64,000 nt of DNA from CAXBNB01 sp049115735 (GTDB lineage Bacteria; Bacteroidota; Bacteroidia; Cytophagales; Cyclobacteriaceae), in NCBI GenBank assembly GCA_049115735.1, contig JAGDZP010000004.1, forward strand, positions 186,001-250,000. The letters run 5' to 3'. Every line of letters begins with the position of its first letter. Positions within the stretch are counted from its first letter, which is position 1. A program made the translations under genes and the position numbers. Positions 34,903 through 43,048 of the stretch are shown here, one piece after another. Under the pieces are notes generated by a model. It saw nothing but the letters and a program-made list of their open reading frames with translations. It did not search any database and was not told where the DNA came from.

Positions 34903-34914
34903 TGACAAAAGTCA
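34903..34914 (+). promoter_or_regulatory. CRP/FNR-type operator upstream of the desaturase
   Basis: TGACAAAAGTCA, part of TTGAC-AAAA-GTCAT from 34902 to 34915, 82 nt before the desaturase ATG. It differs by one base from the box upstream of ccoNO. Relative to the -7 box at 34960-34967 it is centred near -61.5, as at class I CRP/FNR promoters. Confidence 0.6.
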
Positions 34915-34959
34915 TAATTACTTCACCCCTTCAATAAATGCTGATCCCGATAATTCGAC

Positions 34960-34967
34960 TATCTTTG
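34960..34967 (+). promoter_or_regulatory. -7 box of the desaturase promoter
   Basis: TATCTTTG matches TAnnTTTG and ends 29 nt before the ATG at 34997. No -33 TTG is present at the usual distance, which fits a promoter that needs the activator bound at 34903-34914. Confidence 0.5.
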
Positions 34968-34996
34968 TCGCATAAATATGAACCAACAAAAACTCA

Positions 34997-35887
34997 ATGC
35001 TTAAATACACGGCCGACTTAAAGACACTTTTGTGGATGACTGCATCCACCGTGCTTTTCTTCTATTTATGGACAGCTCCAGGATTTAATTGGGGGCTTTA
35101 CATTGTATATCTGTATCTGGCAGTTACATTTTCTGTATTCGCACACAACCACAACCACCTTCCAGTATGGAAAAGTGAATTCATGAATCAGATACATAGC
35201 TGTTGGATCACAATCTTCTATGGCTTTCCCATTTTTGCATGGATCCCTACGCATAATAGAAACCACCACAGATACAATAACACTGAGCCAGATTATACCA
35301 AAACTTATATGGTATCAGAAAAAAACAATCTCTGGACATTATTGATTTATCCAACATTGAGTGGCATGGCGCAGCAAAAAGCTGTATTCACTTACTATAA
35401 GTCATTATTTGGCAGTGACTGGAAGAAATTCACTTACTATTCATTGCAAATCATTTCTTTGTTGATTTTCACTGTAGGCGCTTTTATCCTTGACTGGCAA
35501 AAAGCACTGATATATGTCTTCATTCCGCAGCAAGTTTCGCTAAACGCTGTTTTGGTCTTCAATTATGTACAGCATGTACATGCCGATGAAGAATCAGAGT
35601 TTAACCACTCAAGAAACATCGTTGGATGGCCTTTAAACTTCTTCTTATTCAACAATGGCTTGCATACGATTCATCATATGAACCCTGCTTTACACTGGAG
35701 TGAAACACCAGCCGCTCACGCTGAGATTGAGGCGAAAATTTCCCCAGAGTTGAAAGAAAAATATTTTTTTGGCTATCTATTTAAGGCCTACATTCTCGGA
35801 ATTTTCATTCCAAGTATGAGAACCAAATCTATGAGACTGGCAAGAAAAGCTAAAGAGCAGCAGGAAGCCACTTTGGTCACAGCATAG
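34997..35887 (+). CDS. Membrane fatty acid desaturase
   Basis: 296 residues. The three histidine boxes that bind the di-iron centre are present: AHNHNHLP, HNRNHHRYNN and LHTIHHMNP. Hydrophobic spans lie before the first box and between the second and third. The enzyme uses O2 and an electron donor to introduce a double bond into acyl chains, adjusting membrane fluidity. Relatives include acyl-lipid desaturases and carotenoid-type hydroxylases; the exact position specificity is unknown. It has its own promoter with a CRP/FNR-type site and converges with the Cys-tail gene, 5 nt apart. Confidence 0.88.
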   Translation: MLKYTADLKTLLWMTASTVLFFYLWTAPGFNWGLYIVYLYLAVTFSVFAHNHNHLPVWKSEFMNQIHSCWITIFYGFPIFAWIPTHNRNHHRYNNTEPDYTKTYMVSEKNNLWTLLIYPTLSGMAQQKAVFTYYKSLFGSDWKKFTYYSLQIISLLIFTVGAFILDWQKALIYVFIPQQVSLNAVLVFNYVQHVHADEESEFNHSRNIVGWPLNFFLFNNGLHTIHHMNPALHWSETPAAHAEIEAKISPELKEKYFFGYLFKAYILGIFIPSMRTKSMRLARKAKEQQEATLVTA

Positions 35888-35892
35888 GTGAA

Positions 35893-36939
35893 CTAATCGC
35901 CACCGCAACCGCTACAAGAACTGCATGAGCTGCAAGATGAGGAGTCATCTCCCCCATCAAACCAGCTGCCTCCATCCGAGTCATAGGAGCTGGAGTCATT
36001 TTCCATCAGTTCATCAGAGCCCATTCTGGCATCATAGTCCGCATCTGGGTCAAAAATAGTACTGTCACCAGCATCTATCCCCTCTTCCCCAATAGACCCT
36101 ACCTGGTCCCCATCATCGTTCATTATGTATGTGTCGTGTACATGCACATGATTGTCGTGCATCATTGATCCCCACATATAGCCATAGAAGAATGAATTGT
36201 CATATCCATAGTAACCGTGATATACCGGGTCGTAAGCATTCGGATTCCTGGCAACTCCTTTTGGATTGACAGGCTTGTCCTTAGGTAAGACAATTTTACT
36301 CTCATGCTCAACTCTCACGTCATCCACTTTCATGAACTTTTTAATGTTCATCTGAAGTGTATCCGAGAAAGATTCGAATATGCTCCTCTTTTGGTTGACG
36401 TAACTATCGTAGGCTTCCTGGCTCACGAATACCGATTTCATTTTTGCCTTGATGCTTTCATTCGTTTCCCCTTCGGCAGCTTGCATGTCTTTCAACAATC
36501 CGTTGATCACAATTTCAATAGGATACTCCCCGACATCATGCGACCGATTGACCTTTACATCCATCAGATAAGAGAAATTGTTATCATGATGTTCCAAAAC
36601 CATGTGTAGGGTTCCAAACTTTTCAGACAGAGCATCATTAACCTCCAGGTCATGCTTGTCCAAGGCTTCTTTAAGATCATCCTCCTTACCCTCAGTATCG
36701 AGGTAAAAATCAATATCATCCTGAGCCAAACGAATGATGTTGTTGATTCCAGAGGATACCAGCACACGATAAAGTTGCTGTAGTATGGATACGGCGGCAA
36801 AAGTTTCTATTTCCACTTTATCCGCAACAGCCCCACCGGTCATCATATACATCATTCTCTTGAAAGCCTTTGTAGGTTTCACTTTTTCAATTTTTGTGAC
36901 TTGAGATGGGTCGATGGTTAGTTTGCTACTGAAATACAT
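35893..36939 (-). CDS. Uncharacterised protein with a Cys-Ser-Gly tail
   Basis: 348 residues with no recognised family. Residues 1-210 look globular and helical (LQQLYRVLVSSGINNIIRL, GEYPIEIVINGLLKD). Residues 235-275 are rich in Tyr, Gly and His (YHGYYGYDNSFFYGYMWGS, then HDNHVHVHD). The rest is acidic and ends in CSSCSSCSGCGGD, four cysteines in CXXCXXCXXC spacing. There is no signal peptide or clear membrane span. It lies 80 nt after the GRDP-like gene on the same strand. Metal binding or post-translational modification of the tail is possible but not shown. Confidence 0.7.
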   Translation of the reverse strand: MYFSSKLTIDPSQVTKIEKVKPTKAFKRMMYMMTGGAVADKVEIETFAAVSILQQLYRVLVSSGINNIIRLAQDDIDFYLDTEGKEDDLKEALDKHDLEVNDALSEKFGTLHMVLEHHDNNFSYLMDVKVNRSHDVGEYPIEIVINGLLKDMQAAEGETNESIKAKMKSVFVSQEAYDSYVNQKRSIFESFSDTLQMNIKKFMKVDDVRVEHESKIVLPKDKPVNPKGVARNPNAYDPVYHGYYGYDNSFFYGYMWGSMMHDNHVHVHDTYIMNDDGDQVGSIGEEGIDAGDSTIFDPDADYDARMGSDELMENDSSSYDSDGGSWFDGGDDSSSCSSCSSCSGCGGD

Positions 36940-37019
36940 TGGTGCGGTTTATTTCTTTAATTCAACTAGAAAGATAAACCAAAGCGGAATGAAGTAAAAG
37001 AGTCAGTATTTTTTCTTGA

Positions 37020-37454
37020 TTAAAAAGCGTCGCATGCTCCACAATCTGATTTCGAGGGAAGCTCTTCGGCAAGGTGCCCCCAATATTTAACGGGAGGAGT
37101 CCCAAACGTCTCTTTATACAGCTTGATGGTATTGACAAACTGTTTGTGATTCTCTTTTTCCTCTCCACCAGGATGATGATGAATATATCTGCCGAATTGT
37201 TTTTCGCACAAATGATGATAATGCCTGGTACATAAGATTAGCTCATGCCATGCATAATCTACAATCAAAGAAGGTGTAAGCTTCTTGCCATATTGTGAAA
37301 CTAGGCTCATAAAAACGATCACCTCCTTCAGAATATCAACTACCTCTTCTTTTGAAATATCACATGCGACTGTAATCTTTGAAAACAACACAGGGTTCTC
37401 TTCAAGAGCGTGATTTGCCAATACCAAGGGATCTATATTGACTTTTTCAGCCAT
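37020..37454 (-). CDS. GRDP-like (glycine-rich-domain-associated, PF07173-type) protein
   Basis: 144 residues. The core VDYAWHELILCTRHYHHLCE plus KQFGRYIHHHPGGEEK matches the GRDP-like/DUF1399 domain, with conserved tryptophan-histidine and a histidine cluster that may bind metal. The C-terminus ends SKSDCGACDAF with a CXXC pair, echoing the cysteine tail of the next protein. It begins 8 nt after the TRAP large-permease stop, so it is cotranscribed with dctQM. Bacterial relatives are often found next to proteins with low-complexity Cys/Gly tails; the function is unknown. Confidence 0.75.
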   Translation of the reverse strand: MAEKVNIDPLVLANHALEENPVLFSKITVACDISKEEVVDILKEVIVFMSLVSQYGKKLTPSLIVDYAWHELILCTRHYHHLCEKQFGRYIHHHPGGEEKENHKQFVNTIKLYKETFGTPPVKYWGHLAEELPSKSDCGACDAF

Positions 37455-37462
37455 AGGATAGT

Positions 37463-38782
37463 TTATTTAGCCATTATCTCCGGCAAGTATGAAACTAACT
37501 CCGGGAACGCAATTACCAATACCAATAACAAAACCTGAAGCGCCACGAAGGGGATAATGCCACGATACAAATGACTTGTCTTGACTTCCGGGGGAGCTAC
37601 TCCTTTTAGGTAAAACAGAGAAAAGCCAAACGGTGGGGTAAGAAAAGAGGTCTGCAGATTCAAGGCAATCAATATGCCTACCCATACAAGGTCTATTCCC
37701 AGTGCAATGAAAATAGGTGCTGCTACTGGTACTATAATGAAGATGATTTCGATAAAGTCTATGAAAAAACCTGCTATGAAGACTACTACAAGAACAAAAG
37801 CCAGGAAAACATAAGGGGATAGTTCTGCTCCTGTGATTATCTCTGATAATAGACGATCTCCACCCATACCTCTGAATACCAACGAAAAGGATGTGGCTCC
37901 AATCAATATGACAAATACCATGCAGGTCAGCATAGTGGTATCCTTCATCACTTCCCTAAGTACTTTCAAACTAAACTTTTTCTGAAGAACTGTGAGTAGT
38001 ATTGCTCCAATGGCACCTACTGCAGCCGCTTCAGTGGGTGAGGCGATCCCGGCAAAGATTGACCCTAAAACTACAAGGATCAACAAAAAAGGAAATACGA
38101 ATGCATAGATTATTTTTTTAGCTGCTCCTTCTTTCCAAAATTCTTTTCGCTCTTCTTCTGCTATACAAGGAGCCGATTCGGGCTTCACCATAGCCACAAT
38201 GATGATGTAAAGCAGGTAAAGGCCAACCAACACAACTCCCGGTAAAATGGCTGCAGTAAATAGGTCGCCAACAGACACATTGAGCACGCTCCCCAAAAGC
38301 ACCAGCACAACAGATGGGGGAATAATTTGTCCAAGCGTACCAGATGAAGCGATAACACCTGTGGCCAGTTCGGTCTGATATCCTCTCTTCAGCATGGTAG
38401 GCAGGCTGATCATACCCATAGTGATCACTGTAGCCCCAACTATTCCTGTGGAAGCTGCCAGCATTCCTCCAACAATCACCACTGATATGGCTAAGCCACC
38501 TTTCAGCTTACCAAATAGCATGGCCATGGTTTCCAATAAACTCTCTGCTAAGCCGGATTTCTCCAGCATTATTCCCATGAATACGAAGAGCGGCACTGCC
38601 ATAAGTACGAAATTGTTCATCGTACCATATATTCTTAGCGACAGCAAATAGAAGAAGTCAATATCGAAATAGAGGAGGCCTGCTATGATGGATAGGCCTC
38701 CTAAAGTAAAGGCTACTGGATAGCCAAAAAGAATCAGCAGAAATACTAACCCGAAAAGAATAAATGGTAGATACTCAGTCAT
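37463..38782 (-). CDS. dctM: TRAP transporter large permease
   Basis: 439 residues with about twelve spans. TRAP DctM features: PLFVFMGIMLEKSGLAESLL, GGMLAASTGIVGATVITMG, GTLGQIIPPSVVLVLLG and NLQTSFLTPPFGFSLFYLKG. It uses a Na+ gradient to move a carboxylate-type solute captured by a periplasmic protein. It overlaps dctQ by 8 nt. No DctP binding protein is encoded nearby, so the substrate cannot be inferred. The family resembles the branch for mannitol/chloroaromatic or C4-dicarboxylate systems. Confidence 0.93.
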   Translation of the reverse strand: MTEYLPFILFGLVFLLILFGYPVAFTLGGLSIIAGLLYFDIDFFYLLSLRIYGTMNNFVLMAVPLFVFMGIMLEKSGLAESLLETMAMLFGKLKGGLAISVVIVGGMLAASTGIVGATVITMGMISLPTMLKRGYQTELATGVIASSGTLGQIIPPSVVLVLLGSVLNVSVGDLFTAAILPGVVLVGLYLLYIIIVAMVKPESAPCIAEEERKEFWKEGAAKKIIYAFVFPFLLILVVLGSIFAGIASPTEAAAVGAIGAILLTVLQKKFSLKVLREVMKDTTMLTCMVFVILIGATSFSLVFRGMGGDRLLSEIITGAELSPYVFLAFVLVVVFIAGFFIDFIEIIFIIVPVAAPIFIALGIDLVWVGILIALNLQTSFLTPPFGFSLFYLKGVAPPEVKTSHLYRGIIPFVALQVLLLVLVIAFPELVSYLPEIMAK

Positions 38783-39287
38783 ATTCGGAACTTGGTGAAC
38801 TTATAATAAGTAATGATTTCAATAGCTCGGAAATCGCCTGTAACAACAACAAGAATGTCCCAATGGGAATGGTCGACTTGATGATGTAACGATATGGCAA
38901 CCCGCCTGGATCCGCACTTGATTCCATTATCTTGTGTGAGGCCATCACAAAAGGTATTGAGGTCTTAATCACCACAATACAAAATGGAATAAGGAAAAAT
39001 ACTGTCCCGATTAGGTTGACCCATGCCTTTTTCTTCGTTGAAAATCGAGTGTAGAAAACATCCACGCGAACGTGCTTGTCATGCTTCAATGTGTAAGCCG
39101 CTCCGATCATAAACAAGACAGCAAACAAATGCCACTCTAACTCGAAAAGAGCCGCTGTACTTTGATTGAAAGCATATCTAAACAAGACGTCAAAGCCGAT
39201 AATAACTACAAGAATGAAGCTGAGCCATGAGACAACTTTGCCCGTCCGTTCAATGAAATTTTCTATGGCCGATGATAGTTGCTTCAC
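38775..39287 (-). CDS. dctQ: TRAP transporter small permease
   Basis: 170 residues, four predicted membrane helices. The DctQ signature is FRYAFNQSTAALFELEWHLF followed by AAYTLKHDKHVRVDVFY. It forms the membrane complex with DctM. The start is GTG at 39287. The gene is first of the operon dctQ-dctM-GRDP-Cys-tail, 84 nt downstream of the LolC/E-type permease on the same strand. Confidence 0.92.
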   Translation of the reverse strand: MKQLSSAIENFIERTGKVVSWLSFILVVIIGFDVLFRYAFNQSTAALFELEWHLFAVLFMIGAAYTLKHDKHVRVDVFYTRFSTKKKAWVNLIGTVFFLIPFCIVVIKTSIPFVMASHKIMESSADPGGLPYRYIIKSTIPIGTFLLLLQAISELLKSLLIISSPSSEYD

Positions 39288-39371
39288 TCAGAGAATAGTT
39301 ATGAAGCTCATAATTAACAAACTTTGGGTAATAATTAAAATGTTTCCCCTTTCTTCTCGGAGATCCCCACG

Positions 39372-40598
39372 TCACTGCACTTTCACATCTACATTCCTGG
39401 GAGCCATAAGGGCCGGATGGATCGACGCTAAAAAGGTAATAAGTATGATACAAATCGCTGTGTATAGGAAGTCAGTAAACTGGATATCCACAGGATAAGC
39501 AGTAAGGATCAGAGACTCTCCGCCTCCCATAGAAACCAAACCAAAAGTGTCTTGCAACACTGCGACTATCAAGCCAAGCAGGAGCCCGACTCCTGAACCG
39601 ACAAAAGCTATTATCGCCCCCTCAGAAAGGAAAATCTTTCTAATTTTTCTATTCGGAGCACCCATAGCCAACAATACGGCTATGTCCTTTCGTTTCTCAA
39701 TCACCAACATAGACAATGAGAAAAAGATATTGATCGATGCTATTCCAATGATCAATGAAAAAATCAGAAAGACAAGAAGCTTTTCAATCTTCAGAATCTT
39801 GTATAAATCAGCGTGCTGTTGATCACTATTTCGAACCACATATCTATCACCAAGAGCGGCAATAAGGTTTTCCTGCACCTCATCAATTGAATAGTCGGCA
39901 GTCGATGACACCTCCAATGAGGTTCTTTTATCCCCATAGTCCAGTAAGCGCTGTGCAAAGCTTAAAGGAACAAATACATACTCATTGTCATAGTGCTGTT
40001 CAAGCCTAAAAACGCCCCCCGGCATTAAATTAGCTCTGCTGAAATACTTTGAAGGGTCCATGGTTCCGGGTTTCACATTCTTTGGGTAATAAAACTGCAA
40101 GGGATAGAAATCATCCTTCATGTCTATGGACAGTTCATACCTGATCCCGCTTCCGATTATTGCATAATTGATGCTATCCTCCTGAAAGGCAAATTCTCCC
40201 TCAAGGAGATATTGGCTCATTACACTGTTGTCAATGAAATTGTCGCTAATGCCTTTCATTTTTACCAGCTTCTGAGATTCATTGTACTTCAGCAGCACAT
40301 TATCCTCAATCACTTCACTGATATATGCCACACCCTCTACTGCCTCTATTTTTTGCAGGAATTCATCGTTCAGTACAAAAGATTTTCCCTCTGCTGGAGT
40401 AATGGCCAATTCTGCATCAAAAGAACCGTAGATCGATCTTAATAGCCCTTCCATTCCGTTATATACGGATAAAGCGATGATCAAAGCAGCCGTAGCTATG
40501 GCCACAACGAGCATAGAGATAATCGCTATGATATTGATGAAGTTCTTCTTGCTTTTAGAGAAGAAATATCTTTTGGCTATGAAAAGAGGAAAATTCAC
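39372..40598 (-). CDS. LolC/LolE-type ABC transporter permease (FtsX family)
   Basis: 408 residues: one N-terminal span (about 22-46) after FPLFIAKRYFFSKSKKNFIN, a periplasmic MacB-like core domain (about 50-260), then three C-terminal spans (280-305, 325-350, 375-395) with the FtsX motif near EKRKDIAVLLAMGAPNRKI. Bacteroidota homologues are annotated as lipoprotein-releasing permeases. No ATPase partner is adjacent. It lies 34 nt after rbfA on the same strand, a pairing seen elsewhere in the phylum. Confidence 0.87.
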   Translation of the reverse strand: MNFPLFIAKRYFFSKSKKNFINIIAIISMLVVAIATAALIIALSVYNGMEGLLRSIYGSFDAELAITPAEGKSFVLNDEFLQKIEAVEGVAYISEVIEDNVLLKYNESQKLVKMKGISDNFIDNSVMSQYLLEGEFAFQEDSINYAIIGSGIRYELSIDMKDDFYPLQFYYPKNVKPGTMDPSKYFSRANLMPGGVFRLEQHYDNEYVFVPLSFAQRLLDYGDKRTSLEVSSTADYSIDEVQENLIAALGDRYVVRNSDQQHADLYKILKIEKLLVFLIFSLIIGIASINIFFSLSMLVIEKRKDIAVLLAMGAPNRKIRKIFLSEGAIIAFVGSGVGLLLGLIVAVLQDTFGLVSMGGGESLILTAYPVDIQFTDFLYTAICIILITFLASIHPALMAPRNVDVKVQ

Positions 40599-40632
40599 CG
40601 AAGGTCAAAAAATTAAATAAAAAAAGTCATTT

Positions 40633-41016
40633 CTATTGCTCCAATTGTTCAGCATCATCCTCAGCTGGCGGTATGTCCAGACCGGATAAAATATCTTCAA
40701 TTCTCTGGGCACGCTCTTCAGTTTCATCCAGATAAAAAGCCAACTCCGGAATTATTCTCACTTGCTTCCCTATCTTTTTGCCCAATGCCCTTCTGATTTC
40801 TTTCATGTGATTTCTAAGCTTGGTCATAAATGCCTGTTTGTCCTCCACGAGCATCAGGCTTATAAAGATCTTGGCAAATCCCAGGTCAGGGCTCATTTCC
40901 ACTCCTGTAACCGTAATGAAAGCGTTTCCAAAAAGGTGTTTTACATCCCGTTGGAAAATATCACTCAAGTCTTTTTGAATGAGTCCCGCGTATTTTAATT
41001 GTCGTGTACTGCTCAT
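40633..41016 (-). CDS. rbfA: 30S ribosome-binding factor RbfA
   Basis: 127 residues, KH-like fold. STRQLKYAGLIQKDLSDIFQ at the N-terminus, then VTGVEMSPDLGFAKIFISLM and IRRALGKKIGKQVRIIPELAFYLDET (seen in parts) are standard RbfA features. It assists maturation of the 5' end of 16S rRNA and cold adaptation. It starts with ATG. The divergent spacer upstream carries a nested stem structure. Confidence 0.95.
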   Translation of the reverse strand: MSSTRQLKYAGLIQKDLSDIFQRDVKHLFGNAFITVTGVEMSPDLGFAKIFISLMLVEDKQAFMTKLRNHMKEIRRALGKKIGKQVRIIPELAFYLDETEERAQRIEDILSGLDIPPAEDDAEQLEQ

Positions 41017-41063
41017 AATATTGCGGCAAATATCCTGATAATTTAATATATAATTTTAATAAT

Positions 41064-41117
41064 GGCATAAATTCGTCCCTACTTAGGGGACTCGTCCATA
41101 TCGGCTTTATTTATGCC
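41064..41117. other. Nested stem-loop element in the rbfA / membrane-protein spacer
   Basis: Outer arms GGCATAAAT (41064-41072) and ATTTATGCC (41109-41117) are perfectly complementary. Between them GTCCCTA (41075-41081) and TAGGGGAC (41084-41091) form an inner hairpin with a single bulged G. It lies 48 bp upstream of rbfA and 60 bp upstream of the opposite gene, so it could be in either 5' leader. It matches no RNA class I can name. Confidence 0.45.
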
Positions 41118-41176
41118 CCTGTTGAAACGAAATCATCATGAATTGATTGCGTATCTTAATTTCATAATTACAGTCA

Positions 41177-42586
41177 TTGCTTAGCTTTTTTAAAATAAAC
41201 GATCCTTACAGACTGAGCTTTGTTTTCTTGATCCTTTTGGGAATAAGAATACCGCTTTTCTATTCTGGTATTCCCATGATTATCCCTGAACTAAAATGGA
41301 TGCTTATCGGCGAATCCCTGGCTAGTGGCAATCTTATGTACCGAGATGTTTGGGACTTTACAGGCCCATTGGCGGCTGGCACCTACGCTATGATTCATTT
41401 GGTCTTTGGGAAAAGCCTCTTAGCAATGAGGAGCATCAGTATAGTCCTAGTATTGATTCAAAGCAGCATTTTTAATTCTTTGCTTTTGCGAAACAAGGCT
41501 CTCAATTCCAATACTTATGTACCAGCACTGCTGTACGTGCTATTTATGCATATTTCATTCGATTTCATGTCACTTTCGCCCGTACTGATGGGGATGACTT
41601 TCGTGCTGTTGGCTATCGACCATCTCTTTCAGCGGATGGATAATATGACCAAAGACAACCTCTTCGTGCGAATGGGACTTTTCTTAGGCTTGGCCACATT
41701 GCTTTATTTACCCTTTGTGCTCTATTTCCTAGTCATTATTGTATCGCTATTAGTCTACACGGGTTCAATTTTCCGACGCATGTTCCTGATGATATATGGT
41801 TTCCTGCTAGTGCTCCTCTCTGCATCGCTTTACTACTATTGGTCGGACTCCCTTTCCATTTTTAGGCTACAATACTTTGATTCAATTTTCACTTTAAAGG
41901 CTTTCAATTACTTCAGCACCCTTGAGTACATCGGTTTGGTAGCGGTACCACTGTTAGTGTTTATCATATCACTCATCAAAACCAAAACACTTGGGCGTTA
42001 TGTCAATTTCCAAATAAAGATTCAAAGTGTAATGCTCATGTTTATGGTGTTCGGTGTTTTGTCAATACTGATGACCAAAGAGCTGGCAATATATCAGATG
42101 ATATTTTTTGTTCCTGGCATGGCCTTTTTCTGTGCTCATTATTTATTGGCTCTTAGGAATTGGATTGTATCAGAGGCCATATTTGGTATCATTGCTATGC
42201 TTATTTTGCTCAACATGCTCTTTCCTCTTAAGAGGTGGCTATTTTTTGACGAGATTGTTTCTTACGATTCGCTGGTAGTAAAAAATGCTCCCTATAATGG
42301 GATCACAGAAGGGAGAAGCCTTCTGATAATAGGTGATGATATAAGTCTTTATAAGAATAGTGCATTGGCCACCCCTTACCTCAACTGGCAATTTTCAAAA
42401 GCGCACCTTCAGAACCTTAGCTATTATGACAACCTCACAGAAGTCTTTGCCAACTTCCACCAAAACAGCCCTGAAGTGATTATAGATCAAAAAAATATTG
42501 TGCCGGATTTATTCAGGAAAATGCCCACCATTGCCCTTCGATATAAAAAGCACAACTCATTCGAGCATGTTTACCTTATGAAGTGA
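41177..42586 (+). CDS. Polytopic membrane protein, DUF6427-like, uncharacterised
   Basis: 469 residues with at least ten hydrophobic helices from residue 14 to about 365, then a roughly 100-residue soluble C-terminus. The N-terminal SFFKINDPYRLSF, the loop YRDVWDFTGPLAAG with acidic and aromatic residues, and the overall plan resemble DUF6427 membrane proteins and, more distantly, GT-C glycosyltransferases such as family 39. The function is unknown. The start is TTG at 41177; no ATG lies near the homologous N-terminus. It stands alone and converges with rpiB, 19 nt apart. Confidence 0.65.
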   Translation: MLSFFKINDPYRLSFVFLILLGIRIPLFYSGIPMIIPELKWMLIGESLASGNLMYRDVWDFTGPLAAGTYAMIHLVFGKSLLAMRSISIVLVLIQSSIFNSLLLRNKALNSNTYVPALLYVLFMHISFDFMSLSPVLMGMTFVLLAIDHLFQRMDNMTKDNLFVRMGLFLGLATLLYLPFVLYFLVIIVSLLVYTGSIFRRMFLMIYGFLLVLLSASLYYYWSDSLSIFRLQYFDSIFTLKAFNYFSTLEYIGLVAVPLLVFIISLIKTKTLGRYVNFQIKIQSVMLMFMVFGVLSILMTKELAIYQMIFFVPGMAFFCAHYLLALRNWIVSEAIFGIIAMLILLNMLFPLKRWLFFDEIVSYDSLVVKNAPYNGITEGRSLLIIGDDISLYKNSALATPYLNWQFSKAHLQNLSYYDNLTEVFANFHQNSPEVIIDQKNIVPDLFRKMPTIALRYKKHNSFEHVYLMK

Positions 42587-42605
42587 GTTCTGAAATAAGT
42601 TGGTA

Positions 42606-43034
42606 CTAGCAGGATATTTTGTCAACTCTCCTTTGGTGCCTGCCTGCCTCGAAATCTGAATGAAGAAAAGCCTCAACCATTTTTTGGACCAAATCATAAT
42701 CCACAAAGCGCTCTGGAATGCATAGCACATTGGCATTGTTGTGCTGACGGGCCAGAGTGGCCAGGTCTTCATTCCAGCATAAAGCTGCTCTTATTTGCTG
42801 ATGCTTATTTGCAGTCATTGCTACCCCATTTCCACTACCACAAACTAATATTCCAAGGTCAAATTCACCCCCCGAAACGGCTTCAGCAACCGGATGTACA
42901 AAGTCAGGATAGTCAACAGAGTCAGCAGCATGGGGGCCAAAGTCCTTGCATTCAATACCCTTGGTGTTCAGGAGATCAACAATTTTTTGCTTGTAACTAA
43001 ATCCGGCGTGATCGCCACCCAATGCTATTTTCAT
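42606..43034 (-). CDS. rpiB: Ribose-5-phosphate isomerase B
   Basis: 142 residues. Interconverts ribose-5-phosphate and ribulose-5-phosphate. MKIALGGDHAGFSYKQK, DYPDFVHPVAEAV and the active-site cysteine in LVCGSGNGVAMTANK (Cys65) are diagnostic; the C-terminus GRHQRRVDKIS is also typical. Third gene of the glyA-tatC-rpiB run, 14 nt after tatC. Confidence 0.95.
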   Translation of the reverse strand: MKIALGGDHAGFSYKQKIVDLLNTKGIECKDFGPHAADSVDYPDFVHPVAEAVSGGEFDLGILVCGSGNGVAMTANKHQQIRAALCWNEDLATLARQHNNANVLCIPERFVDYDLVQKMVEAFLHSDFEAGRHQRRVDKISC

Positions 43035-43048
43035 GTTAATTTATTGAA

